Source: JACZYA01 sp965247455 (lineage in GTDB: Bacteria > Acidobacteriota > Terriglobia > Acidiferrales > 2-02-FULL-67-57). From it: a stretch of DNA of 64,000 nt. The position numbers were made by a program, and so were the translations under genes. The stretch spans positions 558,001-622,000 of the forward strand of contig CBDFHE010000018.1 in NCBI GenBank assembly GCA_965247455.1. Direction: 5' to 3'. A model generated the notes under the pieces. The model searched no databases and was not told the DNA's origin. It saw only the letters and a program-made list of their open reading frames with translations. Positions 9,108-16,900 of the stretch are shown here, piece by piece (positions within the stretch are counted from its first letter, which is position 1; each line of letters begins with the position of its first letter).

Positions 9108-10311
9108 CAAAGTCGTTCTTGCCTACTCCGGCGGACTCGACACTTCGGTGATCATTCCCTGGCTGCGAGAGAACTACGGCTGTGAGGTCATCGCCATGGT
9201 GGGCGATGTCGGCCAGGGGGAAGACCTGGAGGCCGTTGCGGCCAAAGCCCTGCGGACGGGAGCCAGCAAAGTTTACGTCGAAGACCTCCGGGAAGAATTC
9301 GTCAGCAAATACATTTTCCCCACACTGCGCGCCGGCGCCATTTACGAGAACAAGTACTTGCTGGGCACATCGGTGGCCCGGCCGCTGCTGGCCAAGCGGC
9401 AGGTGGAAATCGCCCTGCGCGAAGTTGCCGAGGCTGTGGCCCACGGCTGCACCGGCAAGGGCAACGACCAGGTGCGTTTTGAACTCACTTATCAGGCACT
9501 GGCACCGGAACTGCGCGTCATTGCGCCGTGGCGCGAGTGGAGCATTCGTTCGCGGGAGGACGCGGTGGCCTATGCCCACAAGCGTAACATTCCGGTGGAA
9601 GCCAGCCGCGAGAACCTCTACAGCCGCGACCGCAACCTCTGGCACCTGAGCCACGAGGGAGGCCCGCTGGAAGATCCAAGAAACCCGGTCCCCGATTCGC
9701 TCTGGCAACTGACGGTGTCGCCCCAGGTGGCGCCTGACCAACCCGAACAGGTGGAGATTGGCTTCGAGCAGGGCAATCCAGTGAGCGTCAACAGTCGCCG
9801 ATTGCCCCCGGTGGAATTGGTCGAAACACTGAACAAGATTGGAGGCCGCCACGGGGTGGGGCGTGTTGACCTGATCGAAAACCGCTTCATAGGCATCAAG
9901 TCGCGCGGCTGCTACGAGACACCCGGCGGTACGCTCCTGGTAACGGCGCATCAGGAACTGGAAGCGCTGACGCTGGAGCGGGACCTCTTCCACTTCAAAC
10001 AGCAGGTCGGGCTAAAGTATGCCGAGCTGGTGTACTACGGGCAGTGGTTCACACCGCTGCGGGCGGCGCTCGACGCCTTCGTAACCTCGACGCAGGTGAA
10101 CGTGAGCGGTTGCGTCAAGCTCAGCCTCTACAAAGGCAACGTTACCATCGCTGAACGCCGCTCGCCCCACTCGCTCTACTCGACCAGCCTGGCTAGCTTC
10201 TCCATGGAAGACGACTACGACCAAAAGGACGCGGAAGGGTTTATCCGCATCCTGGGATTGCCGGCTCGAGTGCGGGCGTTGCTCGACAAGCACGAGGTTG
10301 TTGTCCGTTGA
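9100..10311 (+). CDS. argG: Argininosuccinate synthase ArgG
   Basis: An ATP-pyrophosphatase-type ligase of 403 residues joining citrulline and aspartate. The N-terminal AYSGGLDTSVIIPWL is the P-loop signature. TGKGNDQVRFE and the SREN-LYSRDRNLWHLSHEGG stretch are also characteristic. The start is GTG at 9100, inside the last codons of argD, with AAAGGAG 5 nt upstream. Confidence 0.95.
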   Translation: MPNKVVLAYSGGLDTSVIIPWLRENYGCEVIAMVGDVGQGEDLEAVAAKALRTGASKVYVEDLREEFVSKYIFPTLRAGAIYENKYLLGTSVARPLLAKRQVEIALREVAEAVAHGCTGKGNDQVRFELTYQALAPELRVIAPWREWSIRSREDAVAYAHKRNIPVEASRENLYSRDRNLWHLSHEGGPLEDPRNPVPDSLWQLTVSPQVAPDQPEQVEIGFEQGNPVSVNSRRLPPVELVETLNKIGGRHGVGRVDLIENRFIGIKSRGCYETPGGTLLVTAHQELEALTLERDLFHFKQQVGLKYAELVYYGQWFTPLRAALDAFVTSTQVNVSGCVKLSLYKGNVTIAERRSPHSLYSTSLASFSMEDDYDQKDAEGFIRILGLPARVRALLDKHEVVVR

Positions 10312-11711
10312 AAACCCTGTGGGAGGGACGGCTTGCCCAGTCGGCCGACCCTACTTTCTACCAGTGGCAGCGCTCGTTTCTCTACGACCGGCGCTTGCTG
10401 GCAGAGGAACTGGCTGCGAGTAGCGCCTACGCCGAAGCGCTGGCCCGCGCCAACGTGTTGACTGCGGCTGAGCACGACGCGATTCTCTCCGGCTTGGCTC
10501 AAATCGGCGAGCGGGCGCGCTCCGACCCCGCCTATCTCGAATCGGATGCCGAAGACATCCACCACTTTGTCGAGCTGCGGCTGGTGGAGCACGTGGGTAA
10601 AATGGGAAGCAAGCTCCACACCGGGCGCAGCCGCAACGAACAGATCGCAACTGATCTGCGGCTGTTCATCAGGAAGCAAGTCGATGGATTCCGGAGGCAG
10701 TTGGGCGAGTGGAACGAAGTCCTGCTCAGCCGCGCGGAAGAGTTGGGCGATGCCGTGCTGCCCGGCTACACGCACGGGCAGCGCGCCGAGGCCATTTTGG
10801 GCGCGCATTGGCTGCTGGCCTACGCCGAGATGTTTTTCCGTGACGCAGACAGGTTGGACGACTGTCGCCGACGCACCGAGGTCTTGCCGCTAGGTTCGGG
10901 GGCGCTCGCCGGCAGCTATGTGCCCCTGGACCGGGATCAGTTGGCGCGCAACCTGGGCTTCTCCGCCGCTTCGGCCAACAGCCTCGACGCCACCAGTGAC
11001 CGCGATTTTGTGCTCGAATTTCTGTTTGCCCTTTCGTTGATCGGATTGCACTTGAGCCGCTGGGCCCATGAGGCGGCGTTGTTTGCGACCGCTGAATTCG
11101 GTTTTCTCGACCTGCCGGACGCCTACGCCACCGGCAGTAGTGCGTTGCCGCAAAAGAAGAACCCTGATGCGCTGGAGTTGATACGCGCCAAGGCCGGGCG
11201 CATCTTTGCTGCCTACACTGCGCTCTTCATCTCACTCAAAGCCTTGCCGCTCGGGTACAGCAAGGATTTGCAGGAAGACAAAGAGCCGCTGTTCGATGCC
11301 TGCGACACCATGGCCGCTGCCCTGGAGATCGCCACCGGCTTTTTGCGCGCGGTGCGCTTCAACACCGAGCGAATGCGGCAGGCGGCTGAGGCCTCCTTTC
11401 TGAACGCCGCCGCGGCAGCCGCTTACCTGGCCCGGCGCGGTGTGCCTTTCCGGGACGCTCATGACCGCGTGGGCCGGCTTGTCCAGCACTGCCTGGACCG
11501 GGGTATCGGGCTGGAAGACCCAACCCTGGAAGAGCTGCGTCGTTTTTCTCCCGAGTTCGACGAAGATATCTATGTCCACCTCTCCCTCGATTCTGTCCTG
11601 GCCGCCCACGACGTCCACGGCGGAACCGCGCCCGCCCGCGTGAAATCCGCGCTGGTAGAGGCGCGCGCGCGTCTGGCGCAGTTGAAAGAAAAATGCAATG
11701 CGGCTGCGTAA
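10308..11711 (+). CDS. argH: Argininosuccinate lyase ArgH
   Basis: A fumarase/aspartase-superfamily lyase of 467 residues releasing arginine and fumarate. It shows SDAEDIHHFVE near residue 83, the TGRSRNEQIATDLRLF stretch near 105, HGQRAEAI and the superfamily signature GSSALPQKKNPD near 280. The start is TTG overlapping the argG stop. The following GNAT gene starts inside its 3' end. Confidence 0.94.
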   Translation: MKTLWEGRLAQSADPTFYQWQRSFLYDRRLLAEELAASSAYAEALARANVLTAAEHDAILSGLAQIGERARSDPAYLESDAEDIHHFVELRLVEHVGKMGSKLHTGRSRNEQIATDLRLFIRKQVDGFRRQLGEWNEVLLSRAEELGDAVLPGYTHGQRAEAILGAHWLLAYAEMFFRDADRLDDCRRRTEVLPLGSGALAGSYVPLDRDQLARNLGFSAASANSLDATSDRDFVLEFLFALSLIGLHLSRWAHEAALFATAEFGFLDLPDAYATGSSALPQKKNPDALELIRAKAGRIFAAYTALFISLKALPLGYSKDLQEDKEPLFDACDTMAAALEIATGFLRAVRFNTERMRQAAEASFLNAAAAAAYLARRGVPFRDAHDRVGRLVQHCLDRGIGLEDPTLEELRRFSPEFDEDIYVHLSLDSVLAAHDVHGGTAPARVKSALVEARARLAQLKEKCNAAA

Positions 11712-12213
11712 AGCTCAGGTGCAAGATATCAGCGCGATCCACCGTTTAATCGCGGTCTATTCGCGGGACGGCACGCTGCTGCCCAGGTCGCTTGACGACA
11801 TTCAGACACACAGGGGCCAGTTCATTGTGGCCGAAGCCGAGGGGCGCTTGCTGGGTTGCGGGGCGCTGCACTCCTACCCGAACGGGTTGGTCGAAATCCG
11901 CTCGATCGCCGTCGCACCCGACAGCCAGCACTGCGGCGTGGGTACGCGCCTGGTGCGACGCTTGCGGCAAGAAGCCCAGCGGGGCGATGCCAAACGCATC
12001 TTCTTGTTTACGCGCAGCCCGGATTTCTTTGCTGGTTTGGGCTTCTCGGTAGTCCCCGCCGCTAGTCTGCCGGAAAAAATCTGGAAGGATTGTCGGTTGT
12101 GTCCGCGACGTCTCTGCTGCGATGAAATCCCAATGGTTTTTGGAGCCGCTGCCGGCGCTCACGCTTTGCCGACCCAGCCGGGTCTCGCACCTCTGCATGT
12201 CCTTCCCGGATGA
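11698..12213 (+). CDS. argA: Short GNAT-type N-acetylglutamate synthase
   Basis: A 171-residue single-domain GNAT acetyltransferase. It has the acetyl-CoA loop VAPDSQHCGVGTRLV (Q/R-x-x-G-x-G/A variant) and a C-terminal cysteine-rich stretch, KDCRLCPRRLCCDEIPM, that is characteristic of stand-alone N-acetylglutamate synthases. It lacks the amino-acid-kinase domain of E. coli ArgA. It starts inside argH and overlaps argJ by 4 nt. With ArgJ recycling acetyl groups its role would be anaplerotic priming. The name rests on the motif and the operon. Confidence 0.82.
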   Translation: MRLRKAQVQDISAIHRLIAVYSRDGTLLPRSLDDIQTHRGQFIVAEAEGRLLGCGALHSYPNGLVEIRSIAVAPDSQHCGVGTRLVRRLRQEAQRGDAKRIFLFTRSPDFFAGLGFSVVPAASLPEKIWKDCRLCPRRLCCDEIPMVFGAAAGAHALPTQPGLAPLHVLPG

Positions 12214-13418
12214 AGCTGCAATTCTCAACCCGAGCTCTTCTGCCCGGGGGCTTCCGCTTCGCCGCCGTCTCCGCCGGCATCAAGGTCCCCGGCCGGCTCG
12301 ACCTGGCGCTGGGCGAAGCTTCAGCAGGAGCGGCCGTCGCAGCCCTGTTCACCGCCAACCGTGTCGCGGCCGCCCCGGTCCAGATCGCCCGGCGACACTT
12401 GCGCCGGAGCCGCGGGCGCATCCGCGCCGTGCTGGTGAACTCAGGCAACGCGAACTGCGCCACAGGGAGCGACGGAATACATGCCTGCCTCGAAGCTTGT
12501 GAGCAGGCAGCAGCCGGTCTGGGCTGCCGCACGTGGGAGGTGCTGCCGGCATCGACCGGAGTGATTGGGGTGCCTCTACCCGTTCAGCGGCTGCTCGGCG
12601 CCCTCCCCTCGCTTGTCGGGACGCAAGCAGCCTCAACCGGAGCCGTTAAGCGCTTTGCGCAGGCCATCCTTACCACGGACACTCGCACTAAACTGGCGGC
12701 GGCCGAGTTTCGCTTTGGCCGGCGTAGAGTGCGCCTGCTGGGTATTGCCAAGGGCGCCGGCATGATCCAGCCGCGGCTCGCCACCATGTTGGTTTTCTTG
12801 TTCACCGATGCGCGCTCAACCCCGCGCAGGTTGCAGGCGCTGCTGCGGGCTGCCTGCCGTGTCTCGTTTGAGCGCATCAGCGTTGACGGCGACACCTCGA
12901 CCAACGACACCGTCATCCTCCAGGCCAGCGGCGCCAGCGGGGCCGCGCTGGAGGGCCGAGCCACGCACTTGTTCCAGGCTGCGTTAACGCGCGTGTGCCA
13001 GGAGCTCGCACGGCAAATCGTGCAGGACGGAGAAGGTGCGTGTAAGCTCGTCACACTTCGGGTTGAGGGTGCGCCCAGCACGGCCGCCGCCGAGCGTGTG
13101 GCACGGCAGGTGGCGAACTCCCCGCTGGTGAAGACCGCACTCGCGGGAGCCGACCCCAACTGGGGGCGCGTGTTGGCCGCCGTGGGTGCCAGTGGCGTTG
13201 CGGTCGAAGCGACCCGCGTGGACATCTGGCTCGGTGGGCAAGCGGTATGCCGTCGCGGTAAGGCCCGTGTGTTTGATGAAGCCAAGGCGCGCCGCTACCT
13301 CCGACGGCGGGCAGTCGAGATGCGCATCCGCTTGGGGCACGGTTCGGGCTTCTCCACCTTTTGGACTTGCGACCTTACGGCCGACTACATCCGCATCAAC
13401 GCCGACTATCGCAGCTGA
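12210..13418 (+). CDS. argJ: Glutamate N-acetyltransferase / ornithine acetyltransferase ArgJ
   Basis: A 402-residue self-cleaving N-terminal-nucleophile enzyme that moves the acetyl group from N-acetylornithine to glutamate. The cleavage region KGAGMIQPRLATML (near residue 185) contains the nucleophile Thr that becomes the N-terminus of the beta subunit. VNSGNANCATG near 75 is also conserved. It is the last gene of the operon. No argF (ornithine carbamoyltransferase) is present, so that step must be encoded elsewhere. Confidence 0.93.
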   Translation: MKLQFSTRALLPGGFRFAAVSAGIKVPGRLDLALGEASAGAAVAALFTANRVAAAPVQIARRHLRRSRGRIRAVLVNSGNANCATGSDGIHACLEACEQAAAGLGCRTWEVLPASTGVIGVPLPVQRLLGALPSLVGTQAASTGAVKRFAQAILTTDTRTKLAAAEFRFGRRRVRLLGIAKGAGMIQPRLATMLVFLFTDARSTPRRLQALLRAACRVSFERISVDGDTSTNDTVILQASGASGAALEGRATHLFQAALTRVCQELARQIVQDGEGACKLVTLRVEGAPSTAAAERVARQVANSPLVKTALAGADPNWGRVLAAVGASGVAVEATRVDIWLGGQAVCRRGKARVFDEAKARRYLRRRAVEMRIRLGHGSGFSTFWTCDLTADYIRINADYRS

Positions 13419-13464
13419 CCTCAGCCTACAAGCTGGAAGCAGAGGAGATGGCGATAGCAGTGCG

Positions 13465-14223
13465 ATGCACCGACTCAGCACCGATAAGAAAAAGAGACGG
13501 GTAAAGCCACTTCCCCGCCGTACCAAAGGAAACCCTTTGATTGGATACTTCCACTTTCGTGTTCTTAGCGGCGTTTATTCTGGCATTCGGGCTGATTTCG
13601 GGGCGCCTTCAGAAGAGTGTAGTCACGCCACCGATGATTTTTATCACCTTCGGATTGCTGAAGGGTGGCTGGAGAGGCGGGACGTGCGTGCGGCGGTGAA
13701 CCTGCTTCTCAGCCGCGGGTTCTCACCGGGCCGGATTGGCATCCACAGTGGCTCCTACGGGGCAGCCGCGGCTCTCTTATCCACCGCAGCCATTCCCGAG
13801 GTAGGCGCCGTCGTGGCAGACAGCGCCTTTGCTGATGTGCGAGACCTCATGGATGCACAGATCGAAGATAGGACAGGGATTCCCGCATGGGTTGCCAGGT
13901 TCTTCCTCCGCCCCGGTAACGCTTTCGTTGCCCAGGTGCTCTATCCTTTGGACCTTGCAGAGATCCCGCCTGAGCGCGCAGTTCCTGCCATAGCGCCTAG
14001 ACCCATCCTCTTCATTCATGGGAGTGACGACCCGACCATCCCAGTTGAGCACGCGTACAGGCTCAAGGCCGCCTCCAAGAATCCTGCGGACGAGTTGTGG
14101 ATCCTCGAAGGGTATGGACACACGGAGGGCGTACAGTTAGGCGATGAACAGGTAGAGGTGTCTCCGCTCCGAGAGGAGTACCTGAGGAGGGTGTCTGAAT
14201 TTTTCGTCCGCTCGCTCCCCTGA
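13465..14223 (+). pseudogene. Chimeric alpha/beta-hydrolase remnant
   Basis: From about residue 70 this open frame reads as the C-terminal two thirds of an alpha/beta hydrolase: ERRDVRAAVNLLLSRG, then the nucleophile elbow around SGSYGAA, an Asp in HGSDDPTIP near 190, and the His in GYGHTEG near 220. The region before it does not resemble a hydrolase, and the oxyanion-hole strands are missing. The first part overlaps, in another frame, the start of an antiporter gene (13541-13699). The elbow reads S-x-S-x-G, not G-x-S-x-G. It is most likely a deletion fusion and not functional. Confidence 0.6.
13541..13699 (+). pseudogene. N-terminal fragment of a CPA1/NhaP-type cation:proton antiporter
   Basis: Starting at TTG 13541, with AAAGGA about 10 nt upstream, the frame reads a hydrophobic helix VFLAAFILAFGLISGRL followed by TPPMIFITFGLLKG. 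This matches the first helix and the T-x-P-M-x-F-x-x-x-GLL-G motif of NhaP-type Na+/H+ antiporters. The similarity stops near 13660, where the hydrolase homology begins in another frame. Only about 40 residues of a 400-plus residue family remain. Confidence 0.5.
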
Positions 14224-14313
14224 CAGACCATCATCGGTCCACATTGGGAAGTTTTGCGGGCATTTGGATTGACCTGATTGGAGGGAGAAAAAGGATGGTG
14301 TTCTTCCCAGCGC

Positions 14314-15294
14314 TTACTCAGCAGCCAAACGAACTAGGTCATTATAGAGCGTGTCGTCGATTGAGATGGAACCGGCACGCAGGTATTCTCGAGCTTTCTT
14401 GCTGCCTCGCTCACCGGGGAGGTAGATCTCAACAAATTCTTTCTGCTTCTCGGCAGTCTTGACCCATTCGGCAAATCGAGAGATTCTCTGCAAGAATGTC
14501 TCTTGCTTGCCAAATATCGCCGGATCGAGCACGATCAGAAGGTGTCCCCAATTATCTTTGTCACCGGGATTCTCGAAGGCGCCCACCAATAGACCGGCAA
14601 CCAAATGAACCACAACACCTAAACCCGAGCCAAACACACCTTTGGGCAGGATAGCTCCTTGCAAAGCCTCCTCTGCGTCGGTTGTGGGCTCACCATTCTT
14701 GTCAAGAGCAACGCCGAGCGGAATCGCTTCGTTCTGCCTTGCCGCTGCAGTGAGCGCGTAGAGCGCCCATTGGGCAGTGGTGGCATCAAAAACTATCGGA
14801 TCACATTCAGAAGGGAATGCTACAGAAATTGGGTTGGTGCCAATGCGAGCTTCCTTGCCACCATACGGTGCCACCATTGCCGGGGTCGCGGCGGTTAACA
14901 ACGCAATCAATTGTTGCTCACGCGCGATCTTGCTCGTGAAGTAGCCGATGGCACCGCTAGAGGAGTTGGTGTGGTTTATGCCGACCATTCCGACACCACA
15001 CTTCTTTGCTTTCTTCACGGCAAGCTCAGAAGCTTTGGCCAGTGCGACCATGGCATGATTGTAGTTGGCGTTTAGCGTGCAGGCGACGTCAGTTTCGCAA
15101 ACAACTTCAATCGGTCCCTTTGGGGCATACGCAATGTCTTTGAGCTTTTGGAAATCTTGATTATTATCTCGAAGCTCTGCATACATCAGGCATTCCCGGA
15201 TGATGCCAATTTCCTCGTCGGGAAAGCCTCGAGATCGGAGGATGGATGATGCCAGGTTCCTGACTTCGTCGATTTTCACTCTTAAGTAGGCCAT
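14314..15294 (-). CDS. Ldh2-type malate/lactate/ureidoglycolate dehydrogenase family oxidoreductase
   Basis: A 326-residue NAD(P)H-dependent oxidoreductase of the Ldh2 family (malate/L-lactate, ureidoglycolate, sulfolactate dehydrogenases). The family hallmark APYGGKEARIGTNPISVAFP (near residue 140) is clear. The catalytic His normally found in an S-H-x-G segment before GYY appears replaced: here the stretch reads NSSSGAIGYF, with Ser at about 112. Another His lies at 108 and could substitute. It is the last gene of the minus-strand operon after RidA. The substrate is unknown. Confidence 0.75.
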   Translation of the reverse strand: MAYLRVKIDEVRNLASSILRSRGFPDEEIGIIRECLMYAELRDNNQDFQKLKDIAYAPKGPIEVVCETDVACTLNANYNHAMVALAKASELAVKKAKKCGVGMVGINHTNSSSGAIGYFTSKIAREQQLIALLTAATPAMVAPYGGKEARIGTNPISVAFPSECDPIVFDATTAQWALYALTAAARQNEAIPLGVALDKNGEPTTDAEEALQGAILPKGVFGSGLGVVVHLVAGLLVGAFENPGDKDNWGHLLIVLDPAIFGKQETFLQRISRFAEWVKTAEKQKEFVEIYLPGERGSKKAREYLRAGSISIDDTLYNDLVRLAAE

Positions 15295-15369
15295 GAACTA
15301 GCCTCCTTTTCCGCGACGTGTCCTGGCATCGCCCGCCTCTTTACCGCCTAAACCTCGGCTTCTTCCTCA

Positions 15370-15777
15370 CTATTTCTCCAAGGCTGCGATCACGTCAATT
15401 TCTACCTTCATGTCTCTTGGCAGCCGCGCGACCCCCACGGTGCTGCGCACAGGGGGCTCATTTGAGAAGAAGTGGCCATAGACCTCGTTCTTGGCAGCGA
15501 AGTCGCCCATATCAGACAGAAAGACAGTAGCCTTAACCACAGCTGAAAACGAACTGCCGACGGCCTCCAGAACAGCCTGTAGATTTTTCAGCACACGTTC
15601 AGTCTGCGTGCGGACGTCCTCTCCGACCACCTGGCCCGTAGCGGGGTCGAGGGCCACTTGACCCGACAGAAATAGGAATCCTTTAGCTTTCGTCGCTTGC
15701 GAATACGGGCCAACCGCTCCCGGCGCGCTCGATGTCGCTATGACTTCTTTCACGGTTCTCTCCTTTGGTGTTTTCAC
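15370..15777 (-). CDS. ridA: RidA family (YjgF/YER057c/UK114) enamine/imine deaminase
   Basis: A 135-residue RidA-type protein. It begins with the typical APGAVGPYSQATKAKGFLFLSGQVALDP and ends with PRDMKVEIDVIAALEK. The substrate-binding Arg precedes STVGVARLP near residue 107. Such proteins hydrolyse reactive enamines/imines released by PLP or FAD enzymes acting on amino acids, and members are often found in amino-acid and hydantoin catabolic operons. The context beside HyuA/HyuB fits a role in clearing an imine intermediate. Confidence 0.9.
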   Translation of the reverse strand: MKTPKERTVKEVIATSSAPGAVGPYSQATKAKGFLFLSGQVALDPATGQVVGEDVRTQTERVLKNLQAVLEAVGSSFSAVVKATVFLSDMGDFAAKNEVYGHFFSNEPPVRSTVGVARLPRDMKVEIDVIAALEK

Positions 15778-15820
15778 TTCAAGTCTTCATCAGGCTTGGG
15801 TATCGACACCAAGAACGCCG

Positions 15821-16861
15821 CTAGGCTTCAAGGAGAACTTTCCCAATGTTTTTTCTATCTTGAATGTAATGGTGGGCCTCAACAGCTTTTTCAAAGGGAA
15901 AAACCTTTCCTATGTGAGGCTTAATCTTGCCTTCCTCATAGAGAGCCAACAAGGCTGCCATTTCTCTTCTTCCAGTGGGTGTGTTAAAAACAGGCGAGAT
16001 CCCTATACCTAAGATCCCTCGCTGCTGTTGCACAAAAGCCTGTGTGTCGAAGCGGGGCGCACGGAAAAAATTCCAGGCTGTCTTGAGGGCGCTGCGCGTC
16101 TTGCCCGGTGCAAAGCTCGAAAAACCGTAGACAAGTAGACGTCCGTTCGGGGCTAGCCAGTTATAGCTTCTACGAACCGAGTCTCCGCCGATCGGATCCA
16201 GGATGATGTGAAACCCCTCGCCGGCGGCCAGACGTTCAATTTCAGATTCAAAGCCGGGACGCGTGTAGTCAATCGGGTGAATGCCCTGGGCTCGCAAGAA
16301 ATCCATCTTGGAAGTAGAGGTCGTGCCGTAGATGGTGGCCCCGGCAATCTTGCACAGTTGGATTGCAGCAGTGCCTACGCCGCCCGCAGCCACATGGACT
16401 AATACTCTTTCCTCTGGATTGATGTGGGTCATGTAGTAGAGCGCGTGGTAGGCCGTCAAATAGGTAACGGGCAGGGCAGCTCCCTCTTGCGAGGACATAT
16501 TCGCCGGTAGGGAAACCGCATTTTCAGCAGGAACGCAAACAGTGTCTGCGTAGGCGCCGAATACCCGAAGCGCCAGCACCCGCTCCCCCACGCTGCGACC
16601 GGAGACACCCGGCCCCAGCTCTTCAATGTGACCACTCACTTCATACCCAGGGACAAAGGGAGGGTCAGGACCGTAGGGAGGATTGGGCAGATACCGAGCA
16701 ACGTCTCCATAGAATCCCATCCGCCCCAGAATGTCGGAGAAATTGATGCCGCTGAACCGCACCCGAATTTTGACTTCTCCGGGGCCCGGTTTCGGATCCG
16801 GCGCCTCCTGAACCCGTAGAACTTCAGGAGGTCCAAATCGAGTGATCCAGATTGCTTTCAT
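15821..16861 (-). CDS. Medium-chain quinone-oxidoreductase-type dehydrogenase
   Basis: A 346-residue medium-chain dehydrogenase/reductase of the quinone oxidoreductase (Qor) group. It has the N-terminal GroES-like fold with KIRVRFSGINFSDILGRMG and the NADP-binding VHVAAGGVGTAAIQLCKIAGA near residue 150. No structural zinc cysteines are visible, as expected for Qor types. It lies between HyuAB and RidA with short gaps, so it belongs to the same transcript. The true substrate cannot be told from sequence. Confidence 0.82.
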   Translation of the reverse strand: MKAIWITRFGPPEVLRVQEAPDPKPGPGEVKIRVRFSGINFSDILGRMGFYGDVARYLPNPPYGPDPPFVPGYEVSGHIEELGPGVSGRSVGERVLALRVFGAYADTVCVPAENAVSLPANMSSQEGAALPVTYLTAYHALYYMTHINPEERVLVHVAAGGVGTAAIQLCKIAGATIYGTTSTSKMDFLRAQGIHPIDYTRPGFESEIERLAAGEGFHIILDPIGGDSVRRSYNWLAPNGRLLVYGFSSFAPGKTRSALKTAWNFFRAPRFDTQAFVQQQRGILGIGISPVFNTPTGRREMAALLALYEEGKIKPHIGKVFPFEKAVEAHHYIQDRKNIGKVLLEA

Positions 16862-16900
16862 TTTTCAGACGATCTAGGACAAGAGAGCCGTTACGCTCGC

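Noticed and set aside
9010..9993. 327-codon minus-strand frame opposite argG
   Set aside because: Shadow of argG, whose P-loop and full-length match are unambiguous.
13186..13464. Longer N-terminus for the hydrolase-like frame
   Set aside because: This part lies antiframe inside argJ and has no similarity to hydrolases.
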